64,000 nt of DNA from Variovorax sp. OAS795 (GTDB lineage Bacteria > Pseudomonadota > Gammaproteobacteria > Burkholderiales > Burkholderiaceae_C), in the NCBI RefSeq assembly GCF_040546685.1, contig NZ_JBEPOH010000001.1, positions 1,798,001 through 1,862,000 on the forward strand, written 5' to 3'. The translations under genes were made by a program, and so were the position numbers. Shown here piece after piece: positions 55,630 through 63,623 of the stretch; position 1 is the first letter of the stretch, and each line of letters starts with the position of its first letter. The notes beneath the pieces were generated by a model, which saw only the letters and a program-made list of their open reading frames with translations, was not told where the DNA came from and did no database searches.

Positions 55630-57267
55630 ATGCAACACTCCACCGTCCACCAGGTCTTCGCGGCCACCGCGTCGCGCACGCCCGAGGCCGAGTTCCTGTT
55701 CACCGAATCGGTCACCGCGGCCGCCTACGGCATCGCGGCTGGCGCCATCCGCTGGCGCGAGGCCGCGGCCGAGGTCGAACGCCTGCGCTCGGCCTATGCC
55801 GAGGCCGGCTACGGGCATGGGCACCGCGTCGGGCTGCTGCTGGAAAACCGGCCCGACTTTCTCTTCCACTGGTTCGCGCTCAATGCGCTGGGCGTGAGCG
55901 TGGTGCCCATCAATGCCGAGATGCGTTCGGCCGAGCTGGCGTATCTGATCGGCCACAGCGAGATCGGCCTGGCCGTGACGCTGCCCGAACGTGCGAACGA
56001 CCTGCGTGCAGCAGCGCAGGAAGCCGGCGTGCCGTTCCAGGCGATGGGACCTGGCGATACGGTGCCGAGCGCCAAGACGCCCGCGCCACGCGCCCACGAG
56101 CCTGTGGGCGCCGACACCGAATGCGGCCTGCTCTACACCTCCGGCACCACCGGCCGCCCCAAGGGCTGCATCCTGGGCAACGCCTACTTCCTTCGTGCCG
56201 GCGAGTGGTATGCCGCGCTCGACGGTGTGTGCAGCATCCGCCGCGATGCCGAGCGCGTCATCACGCCGCTGCCGCTCAACCACATGAACGCGATGGCCTT
56301 CTCCACCATGGTGGTGCTGGTGGCGGGCGGCTGCCTGGTGCAGCTCGACCGCTTCCATCCGAAGACCTGGCTGGCCAGCGCGCGAGAGAGCGGCGCGACC
56401 ATTGCGCACTACCTTGGCGTGATGCCCGCGATGCTGCTGTCGGCCCCCGCATCGCCGGCCGACCGCGACCATGCGATCCGCTGGGGCTTCGGCGCGGGTG
56501 TCGATCGCAAGAATCACGCACCGTTCGAGGAGCGCTTCGGCTTTCCGCTCGTCGAGGCCTGGGCCATGACCGAGACCGGCGCAGCCGCCTGCATCATGGC
56601 CAACCGCGAACCGCGCCTCGTGGGCACCAGCTGTTTCGGGCGGCAGGAAGACTTCGTGCAGATCCGCCTCGTGGCCGATGACGGCAGCGAGGCGGGCGCC
56701 GATGCCCCGGGCGAACTGCTCGTGCGCTCGGCGGGCGACGACCCGAAGCGCTATTTCTTCTCGGGCTACCTCAAGGACGAGGAAGCCACGCGCGAGGCCT
56801 GGGCCGGTGGCTGGTTCCACACCGGCGACCTGGTGCGGCGCGACGCGGGCGGCAATTTCTTCTTCGTCGATCGCAAGAAGAACGTGATCCGCCGCAGCGG
56901 CGAGAACATCTCGGCCGTGGAGGTCGAGAGCGTGCTCAACCAGCATCCGGCCGTGAAGGCCTCCGCCGTGGCCGCGACGCCGGACCCGGTGCGCGGCGAC
57001 GAAGTGCTGGCCTGCATCGTGCTGCGCGAAGGCACAGAGGCATCGCAGCGCGAGCAGATGGCCGCCAGCATCGTGCAACACGCGCTTGCACAGCTCGCCT
57101 ACTACAAGGCGCCGGGCTACGTGGCTTTCGTCGACGCGCTGCCGCTCACGCCGTCGCAGAAGATCCAGCGCGGGCAACTGCGCGACATGGCGCTGGCATT
57201 GCCGGGACAGGCCCATTGCATCGACACCCGGTCGATGAAGAAAAGACAACAGGTGGGGCAGGCATGA
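55630..57267 (+). CDS. AMP-dependent acyl-CoA ligase (candidate dioxindole-acetate/indoleacetate CoA ligase)
   Basis: A 545-residue adenylate-forming enzyme. The core motif YTSGTTGRPKG is at 169-179, with HTGDLV, GGNFFFVDRKKNVIRRSGENIS (the A7-A8 region) and the lysine of the A10 motif in PSQKIQRGQ. It forms an acyl-CoA from a carboxylic acid, ATP and CoA. In this operon an aryl acetate, such as dioxindole-3-acetate or indole-3-acetate, is the natural candidate. The stop overlaps the start of the thiolase-like gene (ATGA). Confidence 0.9.
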   Translation: MQHSTVHQVFAATASRTPEAEFLFTESVTAAAYGIAAGAIRWREAAAEVERLRSAYAEAGYGHGHRVGLLLENRPDFLFHWFALNALGVSVVPINAEMRSAELAYLIGHSEIGLAVTLPERANDLRAAAQEAGVPFQAMGPGDTVPSAKTPAPRAHEPVGADTECGLLYTSGTTGRPKGCILGNAYFLRAGEWYAALDGVCSIRRDAERVITPLPLNHMNAMAFSTMVVLVAGGCLVQLDRFHPKTWLASARESGATIAHYLGVMPAMLLSAPASPADRDHAIRWGFGAGVDRKNHAPFEERFGFPLVEAWAMTETGAAACIMANREPRLVGTSCFGRQEDFVQIRLVADDGSEAGADAPGELLVRSAGDDPKRYFFSGYLKDEEATREAWAGGWFHTGDLVRRDAGGNFFFVDRKKNVIRRSGENISAVEVESVLNQHPAVKASAVAATPDPVRGDEVLACIVLREGTEASQREQMAASIVQHALAQLAYYKAPGYVAFVDALPLTPSQKIQRGQLRDMALALPGQAHCIDTRSMKKRQQVGQA

Positions 57268-58436
57268 CGAAGCAACGACTTTCCTACGAAGGCGTTGCGG
57301 TCGCAGTGCCTGTCACCGTGCCTTACGTGCGCTACTCCACGCGCACCGCGCACTGGTTCATCGGCCAGGCCATCGAGGCGCTGGTCCAGGCCAGCGGCGT
57401 CGCCAAGGAGCAGATCGATGGCCTGTGCCTCAGCAGCTTCTCGCTTGCGCCCGACACGGCCGTGGGCGTGACGCAGCACCTGGGCCTGTCGCCGCGCTGG
57501 CTCGACCACGTGCCCACCGGCGGCGCCTCCGGTGTGATGTGCCTTCGCCGCGCCGCACGCGCCGTGCAGGCGGGCGATGCCGACATCGTGGCTTGCGTGG
57601 GTGCGGATACCAACCACGTCGATTCCTTCCGCCAGACGCTCGGCAGCTTCAGCAACTTTGCGCGCGATGCGAGCTACCCCTATGGCTCGGGCGGACCCAA
57701 CTCGATCTTCGCCTTCATCACCGCCAACTACATGCGCACCTATGGCGCCAAGCGCGAAGACTTCGGGCGCATCTGCGTCGACCAGCGAACCAACGCGCTC
57801 GGCAATGCGAACGCGATGTTCAAGAAGCCGCTGACGCTCGAGGAGTACATGGCCGCGCGGCCGATCTCGGACCCGATCCACCTGTTCGATTGCGTGATGC
57901 CCTGCGCGGGTGCCGATGCGTTCCTGGTGATGAGCGAGGAGCGCGCGCGCGACCTGGGCCTGGCGCACGCCGTGATCCGCGGCGCCATCGAACGCCACAA
58001 CGCCTATGCCGAGGATCCGGTGATGGTGCAGGGCGGCTGGCGCAAGGACCGCGACGACCTCTATGCGCAGGCCGGCGTGCAGCCTTCCGCGCTCGACTTC
58101 GTGCAGACCTACGACGACTACCCGGTGATCGTGATGATGCAGTTCGAAGACCTGGGCTTCTGCGAAAAGGGCGAAGGCTCGGCCTTCGTGCAGTCGCACA
58201 CCATGACCTTCGACGGCAGCTTTCCGAACAACACCAGCGGCGGACAGCTGTCCGCAGGACAGGCCGGTGCCGCAGGCGGCTTCCTCGGCATGGTCGAGGC
58301 CATTCGGCAGTTGACGGACCAGGCCGAAAAGCGTGCAGTGCCCGACGCGCAGCTCGGCCTCGTCGCCGGTTTCGGGATGGTCACTTACGACCGCTGCCTC
58401 TGTACAGGCGCGGTCATCTTGGGGAGACCGGCATGA
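57264..58436 (+). CDS. Thiolase-like protein without thiolase nucleophile (Ltp2-type retro-aldolase candidate)
   Basis: A 390-residue thiolase-fold protein of the SCP2/lipid-transfer type. Where thiolases carry the nucleophilic Cys, this protein has GGASG (residues 86-90), and where they have the GHP histidine motif it reads SAGQAGAAGG. Both key residues of Claisen chemistry are thus missing, as in Ltp2, which with a DUF35 partner performs a retro-aldol cleavage in steroid side-chain degradation. The next gene encodes a DUF35 domain, the same partnership. It overlaps both neighbours by ATGA. Activity on a hydroxyacyl-CoA is inferred. Confidence 0.85.
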   Translation: MTKQRLSYEGVAVAVPVTVPYVRYSTRTAHWFIGQAIEALVQASGVAKEQIDGLCLSSFSLAPDTAVGVTQHLGLSPRWLDHVPTGGASGVMCLRRAARAVQAGDADIVACVGADTNHVDSFRQTLGSFSNFARDASYPYGSGGPNSIFAFITANYMRTYGAKREDFGRICVDQRTNALGNANAMFKKPLTLEEYMAARPISDPIHLFDCVMPCAGADAFLVMSEERARDLGLAHAVIRGAIERHNAYAEDPVMVQGGWRKDRDDLYAQAGVQPSALDFVQTYDDYPVIVMMQFEDLGFCEKGEGSAFVQSHTMTFDGSFPNNTSGGQLSAGQAGAAGGFLGMVEAIRQLTDQAEKRAVPDAQLGLVAGFGMVTYDRCLCTGAVILGRPA

Positions 58437-59686
58437 CCATGCCCCTGATGCGCCCCCCGCGCAAGAACCCGGTGCTGCGCACCCGGCAGATGAACCTGCC
58501 GCCCGGCGCGCGTGGACGCGTGGCGCTGGGCCTCACGGCCGCTGCCGCCGAAGGCCGCTTCGAGCTGCAGGCCTGCGACAACTGCGGCACCGTGCAGTAC
58601 CCGCCGCGCGAGGTCTGCCACAAGTGCCTCTCCGCCGCATTGCGCTGGCGCCGGCAGAGCGGCGAGGGCGAGCTGCTGGGCAGCACCACGCTGCACCACA
58701 GCAACGACCTGTTCTTTCGCGAGCGGCTGCCCTGGCGCCTGGGACTGGTGCACCTGGATGCCGGGCCCACGCTCATGGTCCACCTGCATGGCGAGGTCGG
58801 CAATGCACCGCAGCGCGTGCGCGTCGGTGCCCGGCTCGACCGTGCGGGGCAGGCCGTCCTCATTGGTTTTCCGAACGAAGGGAGTGCCCATATGGCCGAC
58901 GACAAGATGCTCCGTGAAATGACCAGCGACCCCAAGTTCCGCAAGGCGCTGGTGACCGACGGCAAGACCGAAGTGGGCCAGGCCCTGGTGCGTGCGCTGG
59001 TGAAGGCCGGCGCCGACATCGTCTGGGTCGGCCACGCCGAGCCCTGGAAGAAGCTCGGCGACGGGCTGGACGACATCTCGGCGCTGCCGCAGGTCACGCT
59101 GGTGCCGCTCGACCTGACCAATGGCCGCCAGGTGACCGAGCTGGCGGGCTCCATCAGTGGCAAGGTCGACATCGTGATCAACAACGCCGAGGTGCACCGC
59201 ACCTTCGGCATCGGTTCGCGCCGCGGCACCGACGTGGCCAAGGCCGAGATGGACATCAACTACTTCGGCCTGCTGCGCCTCGCGCAGGAGTTCGGCCCGG
59301 CGCTCAAGGGCCGCTCGGCCGATGGCGCGACGGGCGCCACGGCCTGGGTCAACCTGCTGTCGATCTATGCGCTCAGCAACTTTCCGCCGCACGGCACCTT
59401 CAGTGCCTCGAAGGCGGCGGCGCATTCGCTCGCCCAGTGTCTCCGCGCCGAAATGCGGCCCGCGGGCATCCGCGTGATCAACGTGTTTCCGGGCCCCATC
59501 GACGACGAATGGAACCAGCACACGCCGCCGCCCAAGCTGGCGCCCACCGCGTTGGCGAACGCCATCGTCAAGGCGCTGCGCGATGGCGTCGAGGACGTGT
59601 ACCCCGGCGACGTGGCGCAGGAATGGCTGGAGCGTTGGCGCGAAAACCCCAAGGTGCTCGAACGCGAACTGGCCGCAGGCGGCTGA
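58433..59686 (+). CDS. Fusion of DUF35 zinc-ribbon/OB-fold domain with a degenerate SDR domain
   Basis: A 417-residue protein with two domains. Residues about 20-147 form a DUF35 unit: a zinc ribbon with Cys48, Cys51, Cys62 and Cys65 (ACDNCG ... VCHKCL), then an OB fold. Residues about 154-417 are an SDR fold, but the cofactor glycines read TDGKTEVG (175-182) and the YxxxK tyrosine is Phe323 (FSASK), while Ser310 and Lys327 remain. Met154, with AAGGGAG upstream, could be an internal start that yields the SDR alone (58892-59686). Coupled by ATGA to the thiolase-like gene. Confidence 0.85.
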   Translation: MTMPLMRPPRKNPVLRTRQMNLPPGARGRVALGLTAAAAEGRFELQACDNCGTVQYPPREVCHKCLSAALRWRRQSGEGELLGSTTLHHSNDLFFRERLPWRLGLVHLDAGPTLMVHLHGEVGNAPQRVRVGARLDRAGQAVLIGFPNEGSAHMADDKMLREMTSDPKFRKALVTDGKTEVGQALVRALVKAGADIVWVGHAEPWKKLGDGLDDISALPQVTLVPLDLTNGRQVTELAGSISGKVDIVINNAEVHRTFGIGSRRGTDVAKAEMDINYFGLLRLAQEFGPALKGRSADGATGATAWVNLLSIYALSNFPPHGTFSASKAAAHSLAQCLRAEMRPAGIRVINVFPGPIDDEWNQHTPPPKLAPTALANAIVKALRDGVEDVYPGDVAQEWLERWRENPKVLERELAAGG

Positions 59687-59702
59687 GAACAGGAGCCATA
59701 CG

Positions 59703-60516
59703 ATGACGACAACCACCGAACTGATGTCCACCGCCGAAATCCTCGGCGGCCTGGTGACCGCGATGGCCAGCGGCCGCATCCGCGTGATCGACCTCACGCA
59801 GACGCTGACGCCCGAGTTTCCGCAGATCGCATTGCCGCCCGAGATGGGCCAGTGCTGGCCCTTCCGCATCGAGGAAGTCTCGAAGTACGACGAACGCGGG
59901 CCGGCCTGGTACTGGAACAACTTTTCCTGCGGCGAGCACACGGGCACGCACTTCGACGCGCCGATCCACTGGATCTCCGGACGCGACCTGCCGAACAACT
60001 CGGTCGACACGATCCCGGGTGCAGCACTTCGTGGCACCGGCCTGCGTGATCGACTGCTCGGCCGACGTGCAGGCCAACGACGACTACCTGCTGAGCGTGG
60101 CCGACATCGAGCGCTACGAGGCTGCGCATGGCCGCATCCCGAAGGGCGCCTGGGTGCTGATGCGCACCGACTGGTCCAAGCGCAGCGATCCGGCGGCGTA
60201 CCAGAACTTCGACGAGACCGGCCAGCACACGCCGGGCCCGAGCACCGAGGCCGTGCGCTTCCTGGTGGAGCAGCGCGACGTGCTGGGCTTCGGCTCCGAA
60301 GCCATCGGCACCGATGCGGGGCAGGGCTATCACCTGCGCCCGCCGTACCCCTGCCACTACTACATGCACGGTGCGGGCCGCTATGGACTGCAGTGCCTGA
60401 GCAACCTCGACCTGCTGCCGCCGTCGGGTGCGGTGCTGATCTGCCCGCCGCTCAAGATCGAGAAGGGCAGCGGGAGTCCGCTGCGTGTGCTGGCCCTGGT
60501 GGGAGCTTCGCTGTGA
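59703..60516 (+). pseudogene. Cyclase-family metal hydrolase (isatin hydrolase-like) with a one-base frameshift
   Basis: The N-terminal part (from ATG 59703) has the metal site HTGTHFDAPIH with His79, His83, Asp85 and His89, the signature of the cyclase/KynB/isatin hydrolase family. The frame is then broken in a run of three G at 60017-60019: removing one G joins ...NNSVDTIP to VQHFVAPACVIDCSAD and continues to the stop at 60516 with PGPSTEAVRFLVEQRDVLGF. As given, the gene cannot make a full protein. An error in the read or an inactivating mutation are both possible. In the pathway it could open isatin to isatinate. Confidence 0.85.
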
Positions 60517-61244
60517 GCGATACGCCCAAAGTCGCAGCCGTCACCGGCGGCAGCGCCGGCATCGGCAAGGCGATCTGCGAAGACCTGCTCGCCCAGGGCT
60601 ACGAGGTGGTCTCGCTCGCACGCCGCAAGGCTGAGATCGATCATCCGAAGCTGCACAGCATCGAGGTCGACCTGAGCGACCGCGCGGCCACCGGCGAAGC
60701 GATGCGCGAACTGGTCGGGCGCTTTGCGCCGACCACCATCGTCCACAACGCGGGCGTGATCCGCGCCGCGCTGCTGCCTGAAGTGAAGCTCGACGACCTC
60801 GATGCGCTGGTCGACCTGCACCTGGGTTGCGCGATCCAGCTCGTGCAGGCCGCATTGCCAGCGATGCGCGCACAGCGCTTCGGCCGCGTGGTGCTGCTGT
60901 CGTCGCGCGCCGCGCTGGGGCTTGCCACGCGCACCAGCTACTCCGCGACCAAGGCCGGCATGCTGGGCATGGCGCGCACCTGGGCGCTCGAGCTCGCGGC
61001 GGATGGCATCACGGTGAACGTGGTGGCACCCGGCCCCATTCGCACCGACATGTTCTACGACGTGGTCGAGGCCGGCAGCGAGAAGGAACGCGCGCTCGCG
61101 GTCTCCGTGCCGGTCAAGCGCCTCGGTGAATCGGCCGACGTGGCGCGCGCGGTGCGCTTCTTTGCCGACCCGTCCAGCAGCTTCATCACCGGACAGGTCC
61201 TCTACGTCTGCGGCGGCACCAGCGTCGGCAGCCTCGCTCTCTAG
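60513..61244 (+). CDS. SDR family oxidoreductase
   Basis: A 243-residue classical SDR with intact motifs: TGGSAGIG (11-18), the NAG block in VHNAGV, and the catalytic YSATK with an SSRAAL serine before it. The GTG start overlaps the stop of the cyclase-family gene (CTGTGAGC). The C-terminus has FFADPSSSFITGQVLYVCGG, as in FabG-like enzymes. In an auxin pathway it might oxidise or reduce a hydroxy- or keto-intermediate, but its step is unknown. Unlike the SDR fused to DUF35, this one should be active. Confidence 0.9.
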   Translation: MSDTPKVAAVTGGSAGIGKAICEDLLAQGYEVVSLARRKAEIDHPKLHSIEVDLSDRAATGEAMRELVGRFAPTTIVHNAGVIRAALLPEVKLDDLDALVDLHLGCAIQLVQAALPAMRAQRFGRVVLLSSRAALGLATRTSYSATKAGMLGMARTWALELAADGITVNVVAPGPIRTDMFYDVVEAGSEKERALAVSVPVKRLGESADVARAVRFFADPSSSFITGQVLYVCGGTSVGSLAL

Positions 61245-61290
61245 CCATTCAGCGTTCGTTTCGTTCATCCCTTACTTCTGGAGCATCGCC

Positions 61291-62460
61291 ATGAAAGTCC
61301 TCAACCGAATCCGTGCCCTTGCAGGCATTGCCATGGGCCTGGGCGCGCTGGGCGCCGCGGGCGTCTCGTGGGCGGCCGATCTCAAGGTCGGTTTCATCAC
61401 GTCGCTGTCGGGCCCGGTGTCGTCGCTCGGCATTCCCTACGAGAAGGGCATGAAGGCAGCCATCGCGTACAAGTCGGAAGTGGGCGGGCGCAAGATCCAG
61501 CTGGTGCAGCTGGACGATGCGTCGGACCCTTCGACCGCCGCGCGCAACGCCCGCAAGATGATCGACGAGGACAAGGTCGACGTCATCATCGGCACGGCAG
61601 GATCGCCTGGCGCGCTGGCCATTGCCGGCGTGGCGCGCGAAACCAAGACGCCGCTGATTTCCATCGCCAACGCCAACCTGCCGGGCGAAGAGGGTGCGTG
61701 GATGGTCACGCTGCCGCAGCCGGCGCCGCTGATGGTGAGCGCGGTGGTCGATCGCATGAAGAAGTCGGGCGTCAAGACGGTCGGCTACATCGGCTTCTCC
61801 GATGCCTGGGGCGACCTGGTGTACGACGCGCTGCAAAAGAGCGCGGAGCCCGCGGGTATCAAGATCGTCTCGAACGAACGCTACGCGCGCGCCGATTCGT
61901 CGGTGACGGGCCAGGTGCTGAAGATCGTGGCGCTGCGCCCCGATGCGGTGATCACCGGCACCTCGGGCACGCCCGGCGCGCTGCCCTACCTGGCGCTTGC
62001 GGAGCGCGGCTACAAGGGCCAGATCTACGGCATGCATGCGCTCATCAACCCGGACTTCGTGCGCGTGGGCGGAGCCTCGGTCGAAGGCCTGCTCGCCCCC
62101 ACCGGCCCGGTGATCGTGGCCGAGCAGCTGCCCAACGAGAACCCGATCCGCAAGGTGTCGATGGACTTCCGCGCGGCCTACCAGAAGGCCAACGGCGCAC
62201 CGCCGACCGATGCCTTCTCTGCCTACAGCTTCGACGCGTGGCTCCTGTACCTGGACGCGGCACAGCGCGCGCTGGCCACCAAGGCCGAGCCCGGCACACC
62301 GCAGTTCCGCCTGGCGCTGCGCGACGCGATCGTGAGCACCAAGGAGCTCGTGGGCACGCACAGCGTCTACAACTTCAAGCCGACCGATCGGTACGGGTCG
62401 GACGAGCGTTCGCGCGTGGTCGTGAAGCTTGAAAAAGGCCAATGGAAGCTGGTTCCCTGA
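61291..62460 (+). CDS. Periplasmic binding protein of an amide/aromatic-type ABC transporter (1)
   Basis: A 389-residue type I periplasmic binding protein with a signal peptide (hydrophobic core at about 9-28, cleavage near SWAAD). The mature protein begins ADLKVGFITSLSGPV and has YEKGMKAAIAYKSE, LDDASDPSTAARNARK and GTSGTPGALPYLALAE, the blocks of LivK- and aromatic-acid-binding relatives. No permease or ATPase gene follows within the window. It may bind auxin or another aromatic acid. A paralogue follows after one base. Confidence 0.92.
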   Translation: MKVLNRIRALAGIAMGLGALGAAGVSWAADLKVGFITSLSGPVSSLGIPYEKGMKAAIAYKSEVGGRKIQLVQLDDASDPSTAARNARKMIDEDKVDVIIGTAGSPGALAIAGVARETKTPLISIANANLPGEEGAWMVTLPQPAPLMVSAVVDRMKKSGVKTVGYIGFSDAWGDLVYDALQKSAEPAGIKIVSNERYARADSSVTGQVLKIVALRPDAVITGTSGTPGALPYLALAERGYKGQIYGMHALINPDFVRVGGASVEGLLAPTGPVIVAEQLPNENPIRKVSMDFRAAYQKANGAPPTDAFSAYSFDAWLLYLDAAQRALATKAEPGTPQFRLALRDAIVSTKELVGTHSVYNFKPTDRYGSDERSRVVVKLEKGQWKLVP

Positions 62461-62461
62461 C

Positions 62462-63604
62462 ATGAAAAATCTCACTCGCATCCTGGGCGCGACAGCCGTC
62501 GCACTGGCTGCCGCCCAAGCCATGGCGGCCGATCTGAAGATCGGCTTCATCAGCTCGCTCTCCGGGCCGGTGGCCGCTCTCGGCGTGCCGTACGAGAAGG
62601 GCATTCGCGCGGCCATTGCCGAGCATCCGGAGATCGGCGGCCGCAAAGTGCAGCTGATCGTGCTCGACGACGCGTCGGATCCCACCACCGCGGGGCGCAA
62701 TGCGCGCAAGCTGGTGACCGAAGACAAGGTCGACGTGCTCATCGGTACGTCTGGCGTGCCGGGCGCGATGGCCATTGCCTCGGTGGCGCGCGAACTCAAC
62801 ACGCCGCTGATCTCGCCGACGCCGGTCACCATCCCGGGCCCCGAAGGGGCATGGACGGTGACGGTGTCGCAGCCGTTCCCGTTGATGGTCGCGGGCGTGG
62901 TCGACCGCATGCAGAAGTCGGGCGTGAAGACGGTGGCCTTCATCGGCTTCTCGGACGCGCTGGGCGACCTGGCCTACGACTCGCTGGTGAAGAGCGCCGA
63001 CAAGGCGGGCATCACGGTGGTGGCCAACGAGCGCTATGCGCGCAGCGACTCCTCGGTGGCCGGGCAGGTGCTGAAGATCGTCGCCAGCCGCCCCGACGCG
63101 GTGTTTGCCGGCAACTCCGGCACGCCGGGCGCGCTGCCCTATATCGCGCTGGCGGAACGTGGCTACAAGGGCAGGATCTACGGCACGCACGGGCTCATCA
63201 ATGCCGACTTCGTGCGCGTGGGCGGTGCGTCCATCGAAGGCCTCCAGGTGCCCAGCGGCCCGGTGCTGGTGGCCGACCAGCTGCCCGACAGCAACCCGAT
63301 CAAGAAGGTGTCGATGGCCTTCCGCAACGCCTACCAGAAGGTGAACGGTGCGGTGCCGACGGATGCCTTCTCGTCCTACACCTACGACGCCTACCTGCTG
63401 CTGGCCGATGCCGCTTCGCGCGCCAAGGGCGAGCCGGGCACGCCGCAGTACCGCACCGCGCTGCGCGACGCCATCGTGGCCACCCGCGAGCTGGTGGGCA
63501 CGCACGGCATCTACACCTTCAAGCCCGACGACCGCTACGGGTCCGACCAGCGCGGCGTGGTGATCGTGCAGATGACCAAGGGCAAGTGGAAGCTGGTGCC
63601 CTGA
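62462..63604 (+). CDS. Periplasmic binding protein of an amide/aromatic-type ABC transporter (2)
   Basis: A 380-residue paralogue of the previous gene, with a signal peptide ending in AQAMAAD. The mature N-terminus ADLKIGFISSLSGPVAALG aligns with that of the first binding protein, and GNSGTPGALPYIALAERGYKG corresponds closely. Tandem genes imply duplication and perhaps different ligand ranges, for example indole acids and another aromatic acid. It is followed after 19 bases by the second Rieske alpha subunit gene. Confidence 0.92.
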   Translation: MKNLTRILGATAVALAAAQAMAADLKIGFISSLSGPVAALGVPYEKGIRAAIAEHPEIGGRKVQLIVLDDASDPTTAGRNARKLVTEDKVDVLIGTSGVPGAMAIASVARELNTPLISPTPVTIPGPEGAWTVTVSQPFPLMVAGVVDRMQKSGVKTVAFIGFSDALGDLAYDSLVKSADKAGITVVANERYARSDSSVAGQVLKIVASRPDAVFAGNSGTPGALPYIALAERGYKGRIYGTHGLINADFVRVGGASIEGLQVPSGPVLVADQLPDSNPIKKVSMAFRNAYQKVNGAVPTDAFSSYTYDAYLLLADAASRAKGEPGTPQYRTALRDAIVATRELVGTHGIYTFKPDDRYGSDQRGVVIVQMTKGKWKLVP

Positions 63605-63623
63605 AAAGAGCCAGAGCCAGAAG

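Noticed and set aside
59583..61244. One 553-codon frame joining the start of the cyclase-family gene with the SDR gene.
   Set aside because: The joined part between about 60019 and 60512 is out of frame with conserved cyclase sequence; the fusion is caused by the one-base insertion near 60017, and the SDR has its own GTG start.
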